Shown here in pieces: positions 39,236 to 48,248 of a stretch of 64,000 nt of DNA. The notes under the pieces were generated by a model. The model was given only the letters and a program-made list of their open reading frames with translations, was not told where the DNA came from and ran no database searches. Made by a program: the position numbers and the translations under genes. This stretch comes from Microbacterium sp. A20 (GTDB lineage Bacteria > Actinomycetota > Actinomycetes > Actinomycetales > Microbacteriaceae): NCBI RefSeq assembly GCF_004794515.1, contig NZ_SSDF01000071.1:62001-126000 (forward strand). The letters are read 5' to 3'. How positions within the stretch are numbered: position 1 is the stretch's first letter; every line of letters begins with the position of its first letter.

Positions 39236-39850
39236 TCAGACCGCGACCGCGCTGATCGACGCGTGCGGACGGCGGCCGTCCTGCACGCGAGTCTCGCTCT
39301 CCATCACCGCGAAACCCGCCCGTTCCAGGTGCCCGGACATCCCGTCGATCGACCAGAAGTGCGCGGTCGTGACGGCGTGCGCGAACGGCTCCCCGTCGGG
39401 GCCGTCGAAGAATCCGACGAGCAGACCACCGCCATCGCGGAGCGCGAGCCGAGCCGCAGCGAGCAGGGCGGGAAGCTCCTCCGGAGCGGCATGGATCAGG
39501 GAGTACCACGCGAGGATGCCACCCAGAGAGCCAGGTTCGATGCCGGTCTCGGCAAGCGATGCGACGCGATACGCGACGTGGGGAAACCGGGCGCGTGCCG
39601 TGTCGACGAAGTCCGGGACGAGGTCGATCCCCTCCACCTCGTTGCCTCGTTCGGCGAGGAACGCCGTCCAGTGCCCGGGGCCGCAACCGGCATCGAGGAT
39701 GCGCCCATCGACGCCGTCCGCCCACCGCCCGATCCGCTCCCGGTCGACCGCATCCATCTGGGCAATGTCGCCGAAGAGCTCGGTGTACTCCGCCGACCGT
39801 GCGGCATAGCCTTCGCGGATACGCGCGTCGCTCGTCGGGTTCGCCGTCAC
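39236..39850 (-). CDS. Class I SAM-dependent methyltransferase
   Basis: A 204-residue methyltransferase starting at GTG 39850 behind GAGGAG. Motif I is ILDAGCGPGHW near residue 51, the acidic end of strand 2 is VEGIDLVPDF, and motif IV is LAWYSLIHAAPEELPALLA. The lipid/small-molecule branch (Methyltransf_11/25) fits best; substrate unknown. It lies between the ECF sigma gene and a LacI gene, with no strong link to either. Confidence 0.9.
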   Translation of the reverse strand: MTANPTSDARIREGYAARSAEYTELFGDIAQMDAVDRERIGRWADGVDGRILDAGCGPGHWTAFLAERGNEVEGIDLVPDFVDTARARFPHVAYRVASLAETGIEPGSLGGILAWYSLIHAAPEELPALLAAARLALRDGGGLLVGFFDGPDGEPFAHAVTTAHFWSIDGMSGHLERAGFAVMESETRVQDGRRPHASISAVAV

Positions 39851-39892
39851 GGCAGGTCTCCTCGGGAATGGCGGATGGTGGGGGCGCCGGAC

Positions 39893-40930
39893 TCATCGGA
39901 GCGCGATCGCACCCAGTCCGTCGGAGGCGATCGCTCCGGACGACATGCCGGGAACGAGGACGCACGGCTGATAGCTGACGCCGGGCTGTCGCGCGGCGGT
40001 GTCGTCCGCCAGCAATGCCTCGGCCGCCATCCTGCCCAGGCTGTTCAGCCGAGGGTCCACCGAGGTGAGGAATCGATCGGGGCTCCCGCTGTATTTCGAC
40101 CAGTTGTCGTAGCCGACCAACGCGACGTCGTCCGGGACCCGGACCCCCGCCTGTTCGAAGGCGCGGGCAACGCCGAGCGCGATGTAGTCGTTGCCGCAGA
40201 ACACGGCATCGAACTCGCCCCGGCGTTCGAGCAGCTCGAGACCCGCTCGGTAGCCCCACGGGATGGTCCAGTCTCCGAACAGCGGTTCCGACAACGCGAT
40301 CTCCGCGCCCGCGTCACCGAGCTCGGCGCGAAAACCGCTCAGACGATCCTGGACCGCCCGCGAGTACGCCATCGCGGTCACGTGTGCGATCCTCCTCCTC
40401 CCCTGGTGGAGGAGGTGCGCGGCGGCGAGCCGCCCGGCCTGCACATCATCGGGAAGGAAGCAGGTGTCTTCCGGGTTGTCCGAGAGTCCGAAGACGTGGA
40501 TCACCGGTGTCTGGAACGACTCCGAGATCGAGGGGAACGGAACGTCTGTGCCGTCACCGACCACGATGATCCCGTCGACACGGCGTGCCTGCAGCGTGCG
40601 GAGATTCTGCGGCCGCGCGGCGACATTGTCCTCGTCGTCGTAGACCAGCACGGCGACGTCGTGCTTGCTGAGCTCCCCGATGATTCCGGTGATGACCGGA
40701 GTCGAGAAGTTGCCGGATGCCTTCTGGGCGAGCACCCCGACCGTGAAGCTGCGGCCGAGCGCGAACGACTGGGCCAGCGCGTTGGGCCGGAAGTCCAGTC
40801 GGCGAGCGGCCTCGTGGATCCGCTGCCTCGTCTCGGCGGAGACATGTCCGCCGCCGTTGAGCACGCGCGACGCGGTGGGGACGGAGACACCCGACTCCGC
40901 CGCGACATCCTTCAAGGTGACTGGCCTCAT
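39893..40930 (-). CDS. LacI-family transcriptional regulator
   Basis: A 345-residue regulator. The HTH and hinge are VTLKDVAAESGVSVPTASRVLNGGGHVSAETRQRIHEAARRLDFRPNALAQSFALGRS. The periplasmic-binding-protein-like sensor includes VGVLAQKASGNFSTPVITGI, RRVDGIIVVGDG, FCGNDYIALGVARAFEQAGVRVPDDVALVGYDNW and SVDPRLNSLGRMAAEALL. GGGAGGG precedes ATG 40930. A LacI-type operator lies at 46604 between the fucosidase gene and an ABC operon; this is the only LacI-type regulator in the window, so it is the best candidate for that site. Confidence 0.93.
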   Translation of the reverse strand: MRPVTLKDVAAESGVSVPTASRVLNGGGHVSAETRQRIHEAARRLDFRPNALAQSFALGRSFTVGVLAQKASGNFSTPVITGIIGELSKHDVAVLVYDDEDNVAARPQNLRTLQARRVDGIIVVGDGTDVPFPSISESFQTPVIHVFGLSDNPEDTCFLPDDVQAGRLAAAHLLHQGRRRIAHVTAMAYSRAVQDRLSGFRAELGDAGAEIALSEPLFGDWTIPWGYRAGLELLERRGEFDAVFCGNDYIALGVARAFEQAGVRVPDDVALVGYDNWSKYSGSPDRFLTSVDPRLNSLGRMAAEALLADDTAARQPGVSYQPCVLVPGMSSGAIASDGLGAIALR

Positions 40931-40993
40931 CGCGCTCCCTCCCCGCTCCTCATCCTCTCAGGATCCCATGGGCCTCCGAGCAGCGCGCATCTT

Positions 40994-41722
40994 CTATGAC
41001 CCGGCGAGGTCCGAGATCGACTGCCCGGACAGCCAGGATTCGTTCATCGTGACCTCGGCGTCGGAGACCGCCTGCGCGAGTTCGGAATCGAACATCTCCC
41101 GCGCGACGACCTGCGCGGCGATCGTGCGATCTGCGGTATCGGCCATGTCCAGGCCTTCGGCCGCGTCCGGTCGAGCACGGATCGCGGCGTCCAGGGCTTC
41201 CGGATCATCCGTCAACGCGGCGGCATCCGCCTTCTCCTGCTCGGATGCCGCATCAGCCATCTCCTGGAACTCATACTGCTCGAGGGTCTTCTCCACCGGC
41301 CCGTAGAGCACTTCCCCTGCCTGAGCGGCCGCCTCCCGGGCAGCGTTATCGGCGCTCCACCGCTCGACCAGGCTCTCGAAGGACGCATCGTCGATGAGCG
41401 TGAGGGCGACCGCGCCCTGTCGACGGACGACTCCGTCGGTGCATCGCGCCGCTGCCCGGTCGACCAGAAGCTCGCCCGCGCGGCTGGCGCGCACCGGGTC
41501 CGCGTCGTCCACGGCCCATCCCTTCTTGGACGCGGTATCCCACACGGTGGCGCGAACCTGTCCTACGCAGTACCGGAACTCATCCGCATGAACCGGTGTC
41601 CCGTTCACCGTCATCGCGGTGTCGTTCGTAGGGGACCCCGGCGATGCGGGGGCGGGAGCACATGCAGAGAATCCCAGCGCCATGAGAAGGGCGATGCACG
41701 CCGCGACATACGGTCGTCTCAC
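40994..41722 (-). CDS. Secreted lipoprotein with SurA-like N-terminal segment
   Basis: A 242-residue lipoprotein. The signal peptide ends at FSAC (Cys21). MTVNGTPVHADEFRYCVGQVRA resembles the start of SurA/PrsA-type foldases, but no parvulin domain follows; the rest is helical and rich in Ala, Asp and Glu. It may be a foldase remnant or a chaperone-like lipoprotein. GTG start at 41722. It lies behind the beta-helix gene in the same direction, separated by a hairpin. Confidence 0.7.
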   Translation of the reverse strand: MRRPYVAACIALLMALGFSACAPAPASPGSPTNDTAMTVNGTPVHADEFRYCVGQVRATVWDTASKKGWAVDDADPVRASRAGELLVDRAAARCTDGVVRRQGAVALTLIDDASFESLVERWSADNAAREAAAQAGEVLYGPVEKTLEQYEFQEMADAASEQEKADAAALTDDPEALDAAIRARPDAAEGLDMADTADRTIAAQVVAREMFDSELAQAVSDAEVTMNESWLSGQSISDLAGS

Positions 41723-41772
41723 TGTCGTCTCCTATCCATCTCGGCCGTAGTCACGGCGTCGGTTCTGATACC

Positions 41773-41819
41773 CCCGGGTGCTCGAACGATCGATGCTCCG
41801 ACCGCTCGAACACCCGGCG
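41773..41819 (-). terminator. Hairpin after the beta-helix protein gene
   Basis: CCGGGTG and CACCCGG pair, then TCGA pairs with TCGA after one mismatch, with about 20 bp between the arms. It follows the stop at 41829 on the minus strand. Confidence 0.5.
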
Positions 41820-41828
41820 GTGAGGCGA

Positions 41829-43409
41829 CTACTCGCCCTTGGGCACGACCGCGCCGTTGTAGGCGCCGATGTTCGGGCCTGTCGTCTCCGGCACCGCGTT
41901 ACCCCAGTAGTCGCGGCCTCCATTGCCGGGGATGACACGACCGGCGGCGATCGCGGGCGATCCGGCCGTCAGCTTGTAGCCGTCGACGGTGCCGAGACCG
42001 TCGCCGCCCTTGCCCGGGTCGGCGAACAGCGGATCGGCGTTGATGGCGTTGACGTCTGCCGTGGGGCCGTTGAACCCGTGGTAGACGTTGCGGTCGACCG
42101 TGATCCCCCGGTCGGTGTCGAACCGGGTCAGGCTCGAGCCGACGAAGATGTTGTTGGCGACCAGCGAGTTCGCGGCAAGCCGGATGTCGAACGCGCCGCC
42201 GGGGTTGTAGAGCGTGTTGTTGTACATCTCGAGCTTGACATCGGCGTTGGCGCCGCTGCCGGCGTTGACGATCCCCTCGCCCTGGGAGACGTTGTACCGC
42301 ACGACCAGCTTGGGGGTGTCGGTCTGTGCCGGACCGAAGCAGGTGAGGCACTCGAGGTAGAACCCTCCGGCGTTCTCATGGCTGTAGTTGTACTGGTACG
42401 TGCAGGAACCGGTGATGCCCCAATCGCAGTCCCACCCCATCGAGTCGGGTCCCGGCTGGGTGCGGGCCGACTCGTTGAACTGAAGAACCGGATTCGCACT
42501 CGTATAGGCCCAGATGCCGGCGATGGCTTTACGGTTCACCGCGCCCTGTCCGGCGTCATAGCTCACGTTGCGCTCGACCAGAGGGTCGATGGAGACGCCG
42601 ACCAGGATCGAGTCCGCGGCCGCGCGAACCACGGAGTTGCCGCGGATGACGACGTTGCGGTTGTGGTTGATCGTGTCGTTCCCGTTCGGGGCTCCGACGA
42701 CCGCGATGCCCATCGATTTCACGTCCCGGATCGCGTTGTCCTCGATCGTGACCCCATCGAAGGATCCCGTGAGTCCGCTGGCTTTGGCCGGCAGACGAAC
42801 CTGGATTCCTGCCGAGACGTAGCGGTCGGCGGCGTCTCGGTCCGAGCGGCCGGTGACGTCGTGGACATCCAGGTTCTTGATGGTGATGCCGGACTCCACC
42901 TCGTTGCCGGTGTTCTCCACCAGCACGCCGCTGCGCTTCCCTTCCTCCGCAGCGATGTTCGTCACTTCCAGGCCTTCGACCGTCCAGTAGCTGACGTCTC
43001 GCAGGGTGACGGGCGCTTCCACAGCGCCTCCGCCGTTGATGATCGGCTTCGCTCCGGTGCCGTAACTGCCCAGGACGATCCGTTTCGCAGAAGTGCCGCT
43101 TCCCGACGCGGTGAAAGAACCCGTGCAGGTCGTGCCGGCTTTGAGTCTGATCGAGTCCCCGGCGGCGAAAGACCCACCGGGAGCCTGGATCGCGGCGAGC
43201 GAGTTCCACGGGCTGTCCTGCGTGCCGGTCCCGTTGGCCGTCGCTGCGCAGTCGACGAAGTACGACGCATCATCGGCCTGAGCGGGAGGCGCTCCGGGCC
43301 CGATCAGGGCCAGGAACGTCACGGCGGCAGCGATCGCCGCTGCGGCTGCGGTCCTCACGTGACGCGGCTTCTGTCGTGTTGCCGCGATGGCGGCTGGAGC
43401 AGAATGCAT
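41829..43409 (-). CDS. Secreted right-handed parallel beta-helix protein
   Basis: A 526-residue exported protein. The signal peptide has a long Arg-rich n-region and ends near residue 45 (PPAQADD). SYFVDCAATANGTGTQDSPWNSLAAIQ and GDSIRLKAGTTCTGSF are typical of pectate-lyase-like beta-helix enzymes. Repeats with NTGNEVESGITIKNLDV, DNAIRDVKSMGIAVVG, NHNRNVVIRGNSVV and YNNTLYNPGGAFDIRLAANSLVANNIF follow. The LTAGSPAIAAG motif ends the domain. It is fourth in the operon with an ABC importer, so it likely cuts or binds the polysaccharide whose fragments are imported. The lyase family is not assigned. Confidence 0.85.
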   Translation of the reverse strand: MHSAPAAIAATRQKPRHVRTAAAAAIAAAVTFLALIGPGAPPAQADDASYFVDCAATANGTGTQDSPWNSLAAIQAPGGSFAAGDSIRLKAGTTCTGSFTASGSGTSAKRIVLGSYGTGAKPIINGGGAVEAPVTLRDVSYWTVEGLEVTNIAAEEGKRSGVLVENTGNEVESGITIKNLDVHDVTGRSDRDAADRYVSAGIQVRLPAKASGLTGSFDGVTIEDNAIRDVKSMGIAVVGAPNGNDTINHNRNVVIRGNSVVRAAADSILVGVSIDPLVERNVSYDAGQGAVNRKAIAGIWAYTSANPVLQFNESARTQPGPDSMGWDCDWGITGSCTYQYNYSHENAGGFYLECLTCFGPAQTDTPKLVVRYNVSQGEGIVNAGSGANADVKLEMYNNTLYNPGGAFDIRLAANSLVANNIFVGSSLTRFDTDRGITVDRNVYHGFNGPTADVNAINADPLFADPGKGGDGLGTVDGYKLTAGSPAIAAGRVIPGNGGRDYWGNAVPETTGPNIGAYNGAVVPKGE

Positions 43410-43456
43410 TTTTTCTTCCTTTCTTCAGAGGTCCGAGCGGGCGCCCGGACCGGAGG

Positions 43457-44326
43457 TCAGGTCTTCACGGCACCCGCCGACATGCCGGCGACGACGTAGC
43501 GCTGCAGGAAGCTGAACACCAGAACGAGAGGCAGGACACCGAGCAGCGCTGCCGGGAACAGGGTCGTGGGCTCCACCGTGTTCGGGTCGATCAGGGCGTA
43601 GGCGTTGGCCATGATCGTGCGGTTCTGCTCGCCCTGGAGGAACACGAGCGGCACGATCAGGTCGTTCCATACGACGAGGCTGATGTACGTCACCAGGGTC
43701 GCCGTCACGGGAGCGAGCAGCGGGAAGATCACGACGAAGAAGATGCGCAGCGGACCCGCGCCGTCGATCGCCGCGGCTTCCTCCAGTTCCGTCGGCACCT
43801 GGCGCATGAAGCTGGTGTAGAAGAACACGGCGATCGGCAGGTTCATGGCCGTGTAGACGAGGATGACGCTGAGATGCGTGCCCAGGATGTGCAGATCACG
43901 CACCAGCAGATACAGCGGCGCGATGAGCACGTAGATCGGGATCGTGGTCCCGATGATGAACACGCGGTATGTGGTGTTCGTCCAGGAGCGTCCGATCCGG
44001 CTCAGCGGGTAGCTGGCCATGGCCCCGAAGGCGACGGTCAGCACGCAGGAGGTCACCAGGATGATCAGGGTGTTCGCGACGCTCTGCGCGTAGTTGATGC
44101 GCTGGAAGGCATCCACGACGTTGTCGAGGGTGAGGTGCTCGGGCCAGCCGAGTGGATTCGCCGACACGTCAGCGGCCGGTCGGATCGCTGTCAGCACCGC
44201 GAAGGCGAACGGCGTCACGAGCAGGGCGACTCCGATGATGAGCCCGATGTCGCCGAGCCGCCGTTTACCGGCGTTCCACAGTCGGTGGTCGCGTGACCCG
44301 GTCGGTGCGGGGAGAGATGCGGACAT
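43457..44326 (-). CDS. Sugar ABC transporter permease (MalG type)
   Basis: A 289-residue permease. IGLIIGVALLVTPFAFAVLTAIRP opens it; the EAA loop is TELEEAAAIDGAGPLRIFFVVIFPLLAP; SLVVWNDLIVPLVFLQ and FPAALLGVLPLVLVFSFLQRYVVAGMSAGAVK close it. ATG 44326 lies 4 bp after the MalF-type stop. It forms the channel of the fucosidase-linked importer. Confidence 0.93.
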   Translation of the reverse strand: MSASLPAPTGSRDHRLWNAGKRRLGDIGLIIGVALLVTPFAFAVLTAIRPAADVSANPLGWPEHLTLDNVVDAFQRINYAQSVANTLIILVTSCVLTVAFGAMASYPLSRIGRSWTNTTYRVFIIGTTIPIYVLIAPLYLLVRDLHILGTHLSVILVYTAMNLPIAVFFYTSFMRQVPTELEEAAAIDGAGPLRIFFVVIFPLLAPVTATLVTYISLVVWNDLIVPLVFLQGEQNRTIMANAYALIDPNTVEPTTLFPAALLGVLPLVLVFSFLQRYVVAGMSAGAVKT

Positions 44327-44330
44327 GGGC

Positions 44331-45206
44331 TCAGATCCTTTTCTCGCGCATGCGCAGCACCGACGTGGCGACACTGCTGAGCACGACGACGATGACGAGA
44401 AGGAGGACCGCGATCGTCACTCCGTAGGCGAACTCGCCCGCCCCGCCGAAGACCTTGCGGTAGACGAGGAGGGTGAGCGTGGTGGTCGACCCCGCGGGAC
44501 CGCCGTTGGTGAGCACGAACGGGAACTCGAACACCTTCAGCGAGCCGATGAGGGAGAGCGTGATGTTCACCGTGAGCGACGGTGCGAGAAGGGGCCACTC
44601 GATCGTGCGGAAGCGGCGGAATCCCGTCGCACCGTCGAGGTCGGCGGCTTCCAGCACGTCGGCGGGCAACGCGAGGTATCCGGCCAGGAAGATGGCCGCG
44701 GAGTATCCGGCGAACATCCAGATGTTGACCAGGGCCACGGCACCCAGTGCCGTGCCCGGCTCCCCCAGCCAGATTCGGGTGAGGGAGTCGAGCCCGAGGG
44801 CGCGGAGCACCTCGTTGATCGTTCCATCGGGTGCATAGAGGTACGAGAAGATGAACGATGCCATCACCGGAGCGACGAGCGTCGGCATGAGGATGAGGAC
44901 GCTGACCGGCTTGCGGATGCGCGGCCGGTTGTAGAGCGCTCTGGCCAGAAGCAGCCCGAACAGGTTCTGGAAGACGACGACGAAGACGGCGTAGATCACG
45001 GTGGTGCCCACCGCTCGGAGCACCTCCCCGTCGGTGAGCAGTCGCGAGTACTGCTCGAATGCGACGAACTCCGCCCGAGGACCGCCGCTGCTGTCGGTGA
45101 AGCTGAGCCAGAGGCCGTTGGCCAGCGGGTAGAGGATGAGGAGCCCGTAGACGACGAGCGCGGGAAGAAGGAACCCGAGAGCGACGAGGGGACGTTTGGA
45201 GATCAT
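44331..45206 (-). CDS. Sugar ABC transporter permease (MalF type)
   Basis: A 291-residue permease. Helices run from about residue 8; the EAA loop is ADVLEAADLDGATGFRRFRTIEWPLLAPSL near residues 190-215. LTNGGPAGSTTTLTLLVYRKVF is characteristic. It follows the binding-protein gene by 62 bp. No ATPase is encoded nearby. Confidence 0.93.
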   Translation of the reverse strand: MISKRPLVALGFLLPALVVYGLLILYPLANGLWLSFTDSSGGPRAEFVAFEQYSRLLTDGEVLRAVGTTVIYAVFVVVFQNLFGLLLARALYNRPRIRKPVSVLILMPTLVAPVMASFIFSYLYAPDGTINEVLRALGLDSLTRIWLGEPGTALGAVALVNIWMFAGYSAAIFLAGYLALPADVLEAADLDGATGFRRFRTIEWPLLAPSLTVNITLSLIGSLKVFEFPFVLTNGGPAGSTTTLTLLVYRKVFGGAGEFAYGVTIAVLLLVIVVVLSSVATSVLRMREKRI

Positions 45207-45268
45207 GACACACCTTCAGCGAGTGCGGTGCGGCCGCCGCACACAGGGCGGCCGCACCAGGAACGGGA

Positions 45269-46540
45269 CTAATCCGCCTTCTTCGCGATCCCGTCCATCT
45301 CGTCGAGGAACTCGTCGACGGTGATCTCGTCGAGGAACAGCGCCTGCAGGCGAGAGCCCATCTGCGTCTGCACGTCTCCCGCCATCCAGGTGTTCGTCTG
45401 CATGAAGCGGTAGTTCCCGGCCTGGTAGGACGCGAGGAACTCGGCCGTCGCGTCGGTCTGAGGGCTCGTGCCCGATGTGAACGGAGAGATCGCATTCTCC
45501 GCCTCGAGGAACAGATCGAGGTTCTCGGGCTGTGACCAGAAGTCCACGTACTTCTCGGCGGCCTCCTTCACCGGGGACGCCTCGTTGACACCCCACATCG
45601 TGCCGACGAACAGCAGCTCGTTGGGGTCGACCCCCGACGTTCCACCGGGCCACGCAGTGAACCGGCTGTCGACGCCGGCTTCGGCGACACCGCCGAGGTT
45701 CCATGCGCCCTGGAGCCAGAAGCCCGTGTCACCCGCCGTGAAGTCGTCGACGCCCTGCGACCACTCGTCTTCACCGAGCTCGGTCTTCCAATCGATCAGA
45801 CCCTGCTCCTGCAGGTCGAGCAGCTGCTCGACAGCCGGCTTCCAGTCCGAGAAGCTCGCATCACCCCGGTAGAACTCTTCGTCCCAGTCCTCGTCGACGG
45901 TCGTCGCCGCGGCATTGAGCAACGCCATCGCGCCCGTCCACCCCGCCTTGTCGGGAAGGGTGATGGGGACGTGGCCGGCAGCCCTCAACTTGGCGAGCGC
46001 ATCGACGAAACCGTCCCAGTCCTTCGGCACCTCGGTCACGCCGACCTCGCTGAGCAGTTCCGTGTTCGAGTACAGGCCGACGCCGATGGCCTCCATGGGC
46101 ATGGCGAGCACATCGCCGTCGTAGGTCGCGAAGCTCTCGACCTCGGGCGTGATGTCGTCGGCCCATGACGCCGAGGACAGGTCTGCGAGGTATCCCGACT
46201 TCCCCCAGGTCGCGAGAAGGTTGCTGTCCAGCATGATCACGTCGGCAGCGTTGCCGGCCAGCAGCTCGGGCTGCACGCGTTGCGAATAGGCCTCATTCGC
46301 GGGGATCGCCTCGAACTCGAGTTCGATGTCGGGGTTGGCCTTCTCGAAGGCCGTGTTGATCTCGGCGACATTCGCGGGCTCACCTTCGCCGCCCTTCCAG
46401 CCGTACACCTTGAGGACGGTCCGACCGTCTGCGGTCGTCGTCGACGGACTGCCGGATGTGCATCCGGCCAGAACCAGCACCGTCACGACGGCGGTGACGG
46501 CACTGGCGGAACGCATCATTCGTTGCTGCGGCTTCTTCAT
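45269..46540 (-). CDS. Sugar ABC transporter substrate-binding lipoprotein
   Basis: A 423-residue binding protein with lipobox LAGC (Cys27). TVLKVYGWKGGEGEPANVAEINTAFEKANPDIELEFE and the later GDTGFWLQGAWNLGG are class-1 features. AAGGAGAT precedes ATG 46540. It starts the operon importer-beta-helix and diverges from the fucosidase gene across a LacI-type operator. Ligand probably an oligosaccharide containing fucose or related sugar; this is inference. Confidence 0.92.
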   Translation of the reverse strand: MKKPQQRMMRSASAVTAVVTVLVLAGCTSGSPSTTTADGRTVLKVYGWKGGEGEPANVAEINTAFEKANPDIELEFEAIPANEAYSQRVQPELLAGNAADVIMLDSNLLATWGKSGYLADLSSASWADDITPEVESFATYDGDVLAMPMEAIGVGLYSNTELLSEVGVTEVPKDWDGFVDALAKLRAAGHVPITLPDKAGWTGAMALLNAAATTVDEDWDEEFYRGDASFSDWKPAVEQLLDLQEQGLIDWKTELGEDEWSQGVDDFTAGDTGFWLQGAWNLGGVAEAGVDSRFTAWPGGTSGVDPNELLFVGTMWGVNEASPVKEAAEKYVDFWSQPENLDLFLEAENAISPFTSGTSPQTDATAEFLASYQAGNYRFMQTNTWMAGDVQTQMGSRLQALFLDEITVDEFLDEMDGIAKKAD

Positions 46541-46603
46541 CGAAGGATCTCCTTATCGGGAAGCGAGGACGTCGTCGAGGGTCGTCTGATGACCCAACCG
46601 ATA

Positions 46604-46625
46604 TTTAGGTAACCGGTTGCCTAAA
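46604..46625. promoter_or_regulatory. LacI-type operator between the importer and fucosidase genes
   Basis: A 22-bp palindrome, TTTAGGTAACC/GGTTGCCTAAA, has a single mismatched pair and the central CCGG typical of LacI-family sites. On the plus strand its right half overlaps a -35-like TTGCCT (46617-46622), 18 bp before TAAATT (46641-46646), so binding should block the fucosidase promoter. Confidence 0.82.
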
Positions 46626-46721
46626 CGTTGCTGGCGAGCGTAAATTGATGCGCGTCGCCTTGTCAAGTGCTCGCATCTGCGGGCGGCGAAACCCCGACCA
46701 CGCCCTGGACGAAGAGAGCAG

Positions 46722-48056
46722 ATGCCCACCGCCACGCATGCCACTCCGGCACCTCACGCCGCGAGTTCCGCCCACCGTTCCCGCCTGGAGTGGTTCCGCT
46801 CCGCCTCGTTCGGACTGTTCATCCACTTCGATCAGGCGAGCCAGCTCGGAGTCGACCTGTCCTGGCCGATGGTCGGGCTCACCAGCGACGACGGCTCGGG
46901 TGTGCACGCACGACGGGCCGTCGACTACTTCGCCGAGGCCGACCGATTCGATCCTCGGGAGTGGGATCCTCGGGCGATCGCCCAGGCGGCGAGGGAGGCG
47001 GGGATGCAGTACGCCGTCTTCACGACGAAGCATCACTCGGGCTGGGCGTCCTGGCCGAGCGCGGCGACGCCGCTCAACATCTCCACGTCTCCCTATGGGG
47101 CGCGCGGGGGCGATCTCGTCCGCGACTACGTGGATGCCTTCCGGGAGGTGGGACTGCGCATCGGGCTCTACTTCTCGGTTTCCGACTGGTCGGACCCCGA
47201 CTACCCGGCCTGGCGCGCGGATTTCGCACCGTATGGGTTCGAGGAGTACCCGCGCGCGACGCCCGCGCAGTGGGCCGGATATCGCGAACGGATGAAGGCG
47301 GAACTCACCGAGCTGCTCACGAACTACGGGCGCATCGATCTGCTGTGGTTCGACGGCGGGTGGGAGCGCACGGCAGAGGAATGGGACAGCGCGGATCTGG
47401 AGAGGCACATCCGGTCCCTTCAGCCGGATGTCGTCCTCAACGACCGCATCCCCGGAATCGGCGACTACGTCACGCCGGAGCAGTCGATCCCTGCCGAGCT
47501 TCTCCACGACGCGTGGGAAGCGTGCATCACCATGAACGACACGTGGGGATGGGATCCGGACGACCAGGACTACAAGACCACCGCGCATCTCATCCGCACA
47601 CTCGTCGACTGCGTCGCGAACGGCGGCTCGCTCCTGCTGAATGTGGGACCGAGCAGCACCGGCGCTCTGCCGGCGAAGGAAGAGGCGACGCTGCACGAGA
47701 TCGCCGACTGGATGCGCACCCATCGCGAGAGCGTGATCGGCGCGCGACCGGGGCTCGAGCCCTGGCAGTTCTACGGCCCGTCGACCAGGAACGCGGACGA
47801 CCTGTATCTGCACCTCGTCGCCTGGCCGGACGAGACCGCCACCGTGCGGGGCGTCCGGCCTCATTCCGTGCTCGGCGTGGAGCTCCTGACGACGGGGGAA
47901 GACCTCCCCTTCCGAGCCATCGTCGATCCCGCGCACGCCCGGGACGACGACCCCCTGGGCAACCTGGTCATCTCGATCCCGCAGGCTCGGCCGGCAGGCC
48001 CGCTCCCGGTGATCCGCATCCGTTTCCGGGAAGGCACGACCAGGGTCGCCGGGTAG
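46722..48056 (+). CDS. Alpha-L-fucosidase (GH29)
   Basis: A 444-residue cytoplasmic fucosidase; no signal peptide. WFRSASFGLFIHFDQASQ opens the barrel; QYAVFTTKHHSGWASWPSAATPLN carries the His pair; LLWFDGGW has the nucleophile Asp211. TMNDTWGWDPDDQDYKT and GGSLLLNVGPSSTGALP are also typical. It removes L-fucose from imported oligosaccharides with retention. It heads the rightward unit from the LacI operator, followed by a beta-mannosidase gene. Confidence 0.92.
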   Translation: MPTATHATPAPHAASSAHRSRLEWFRSASFGLFIHFDQASQLGVDLSWPMVGLTSDDGSGVHARRAVDYFAEADRFDPREWDPRAIAQAAREAGMQYAVFTTKHHSGWASWPSAATPLNISTSPYGARGGDLVRDYVDAFREVGLRIGLYFSVSDWSDPDYPAWRADFAPYGFEEYPRATPAQWAGYRERMKAELTELLTNYGRIDLLWFDGGWERTAEEWDSADLERHIRSLQPDVVLNDRIPGIGDYVTPEQSIPAELLHDAWEACITMNDTWGWDPDDQDYKTTAHLIRTLVDCVANGGSLLLNVGPSSTGALPAKEEATLHEIADWMRTHRESVIGARPGLEPWQFYGPSTRNADDLYLHLVAWPDETATVRGVRPHSVLGVELLTTGEDLPFRAIVDPAHARDDDPLGNLVISIPQARPAGPLPVIRIRFREGTTRVAG

Positions 48057-48248
48057 CCCACGCGGAACGATGGTGCCGGCGTGGACCGGCTGGGCGTAGA
48101 CATCGACGACTTCACCCGACGCGTGCCGCAAATCCCGCTCCCGGTCGACGAAGCTGCGAAGCTGGAGCCGTCGTCATCCCCCACCCCCGTCGCCTTCATG
48201 CTCCTTCCAGAGTGGGAACTGCAGGGGCCTCGAAGCAGGAGCCGTCCC
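48057..48248 (+). other. 192-bp gap between fucosidase and beta-mannosidase genes
   Basis: The frame of the next gene is open from 48081, but I see no recognisable domain in this part and no hairpin or promoter. It may be a leader or an extension of the beta-mannosidase; AGGAG near 48231 supports the downstream GTG. Confidence 0.4.

Noticed and set aside
38876..40999. 707-codon plus-strand ORF
   Set aside because: It runs antisense across the sigma, methyltransferase and LacI genes, which are all clearly recognisable on the minus strand.
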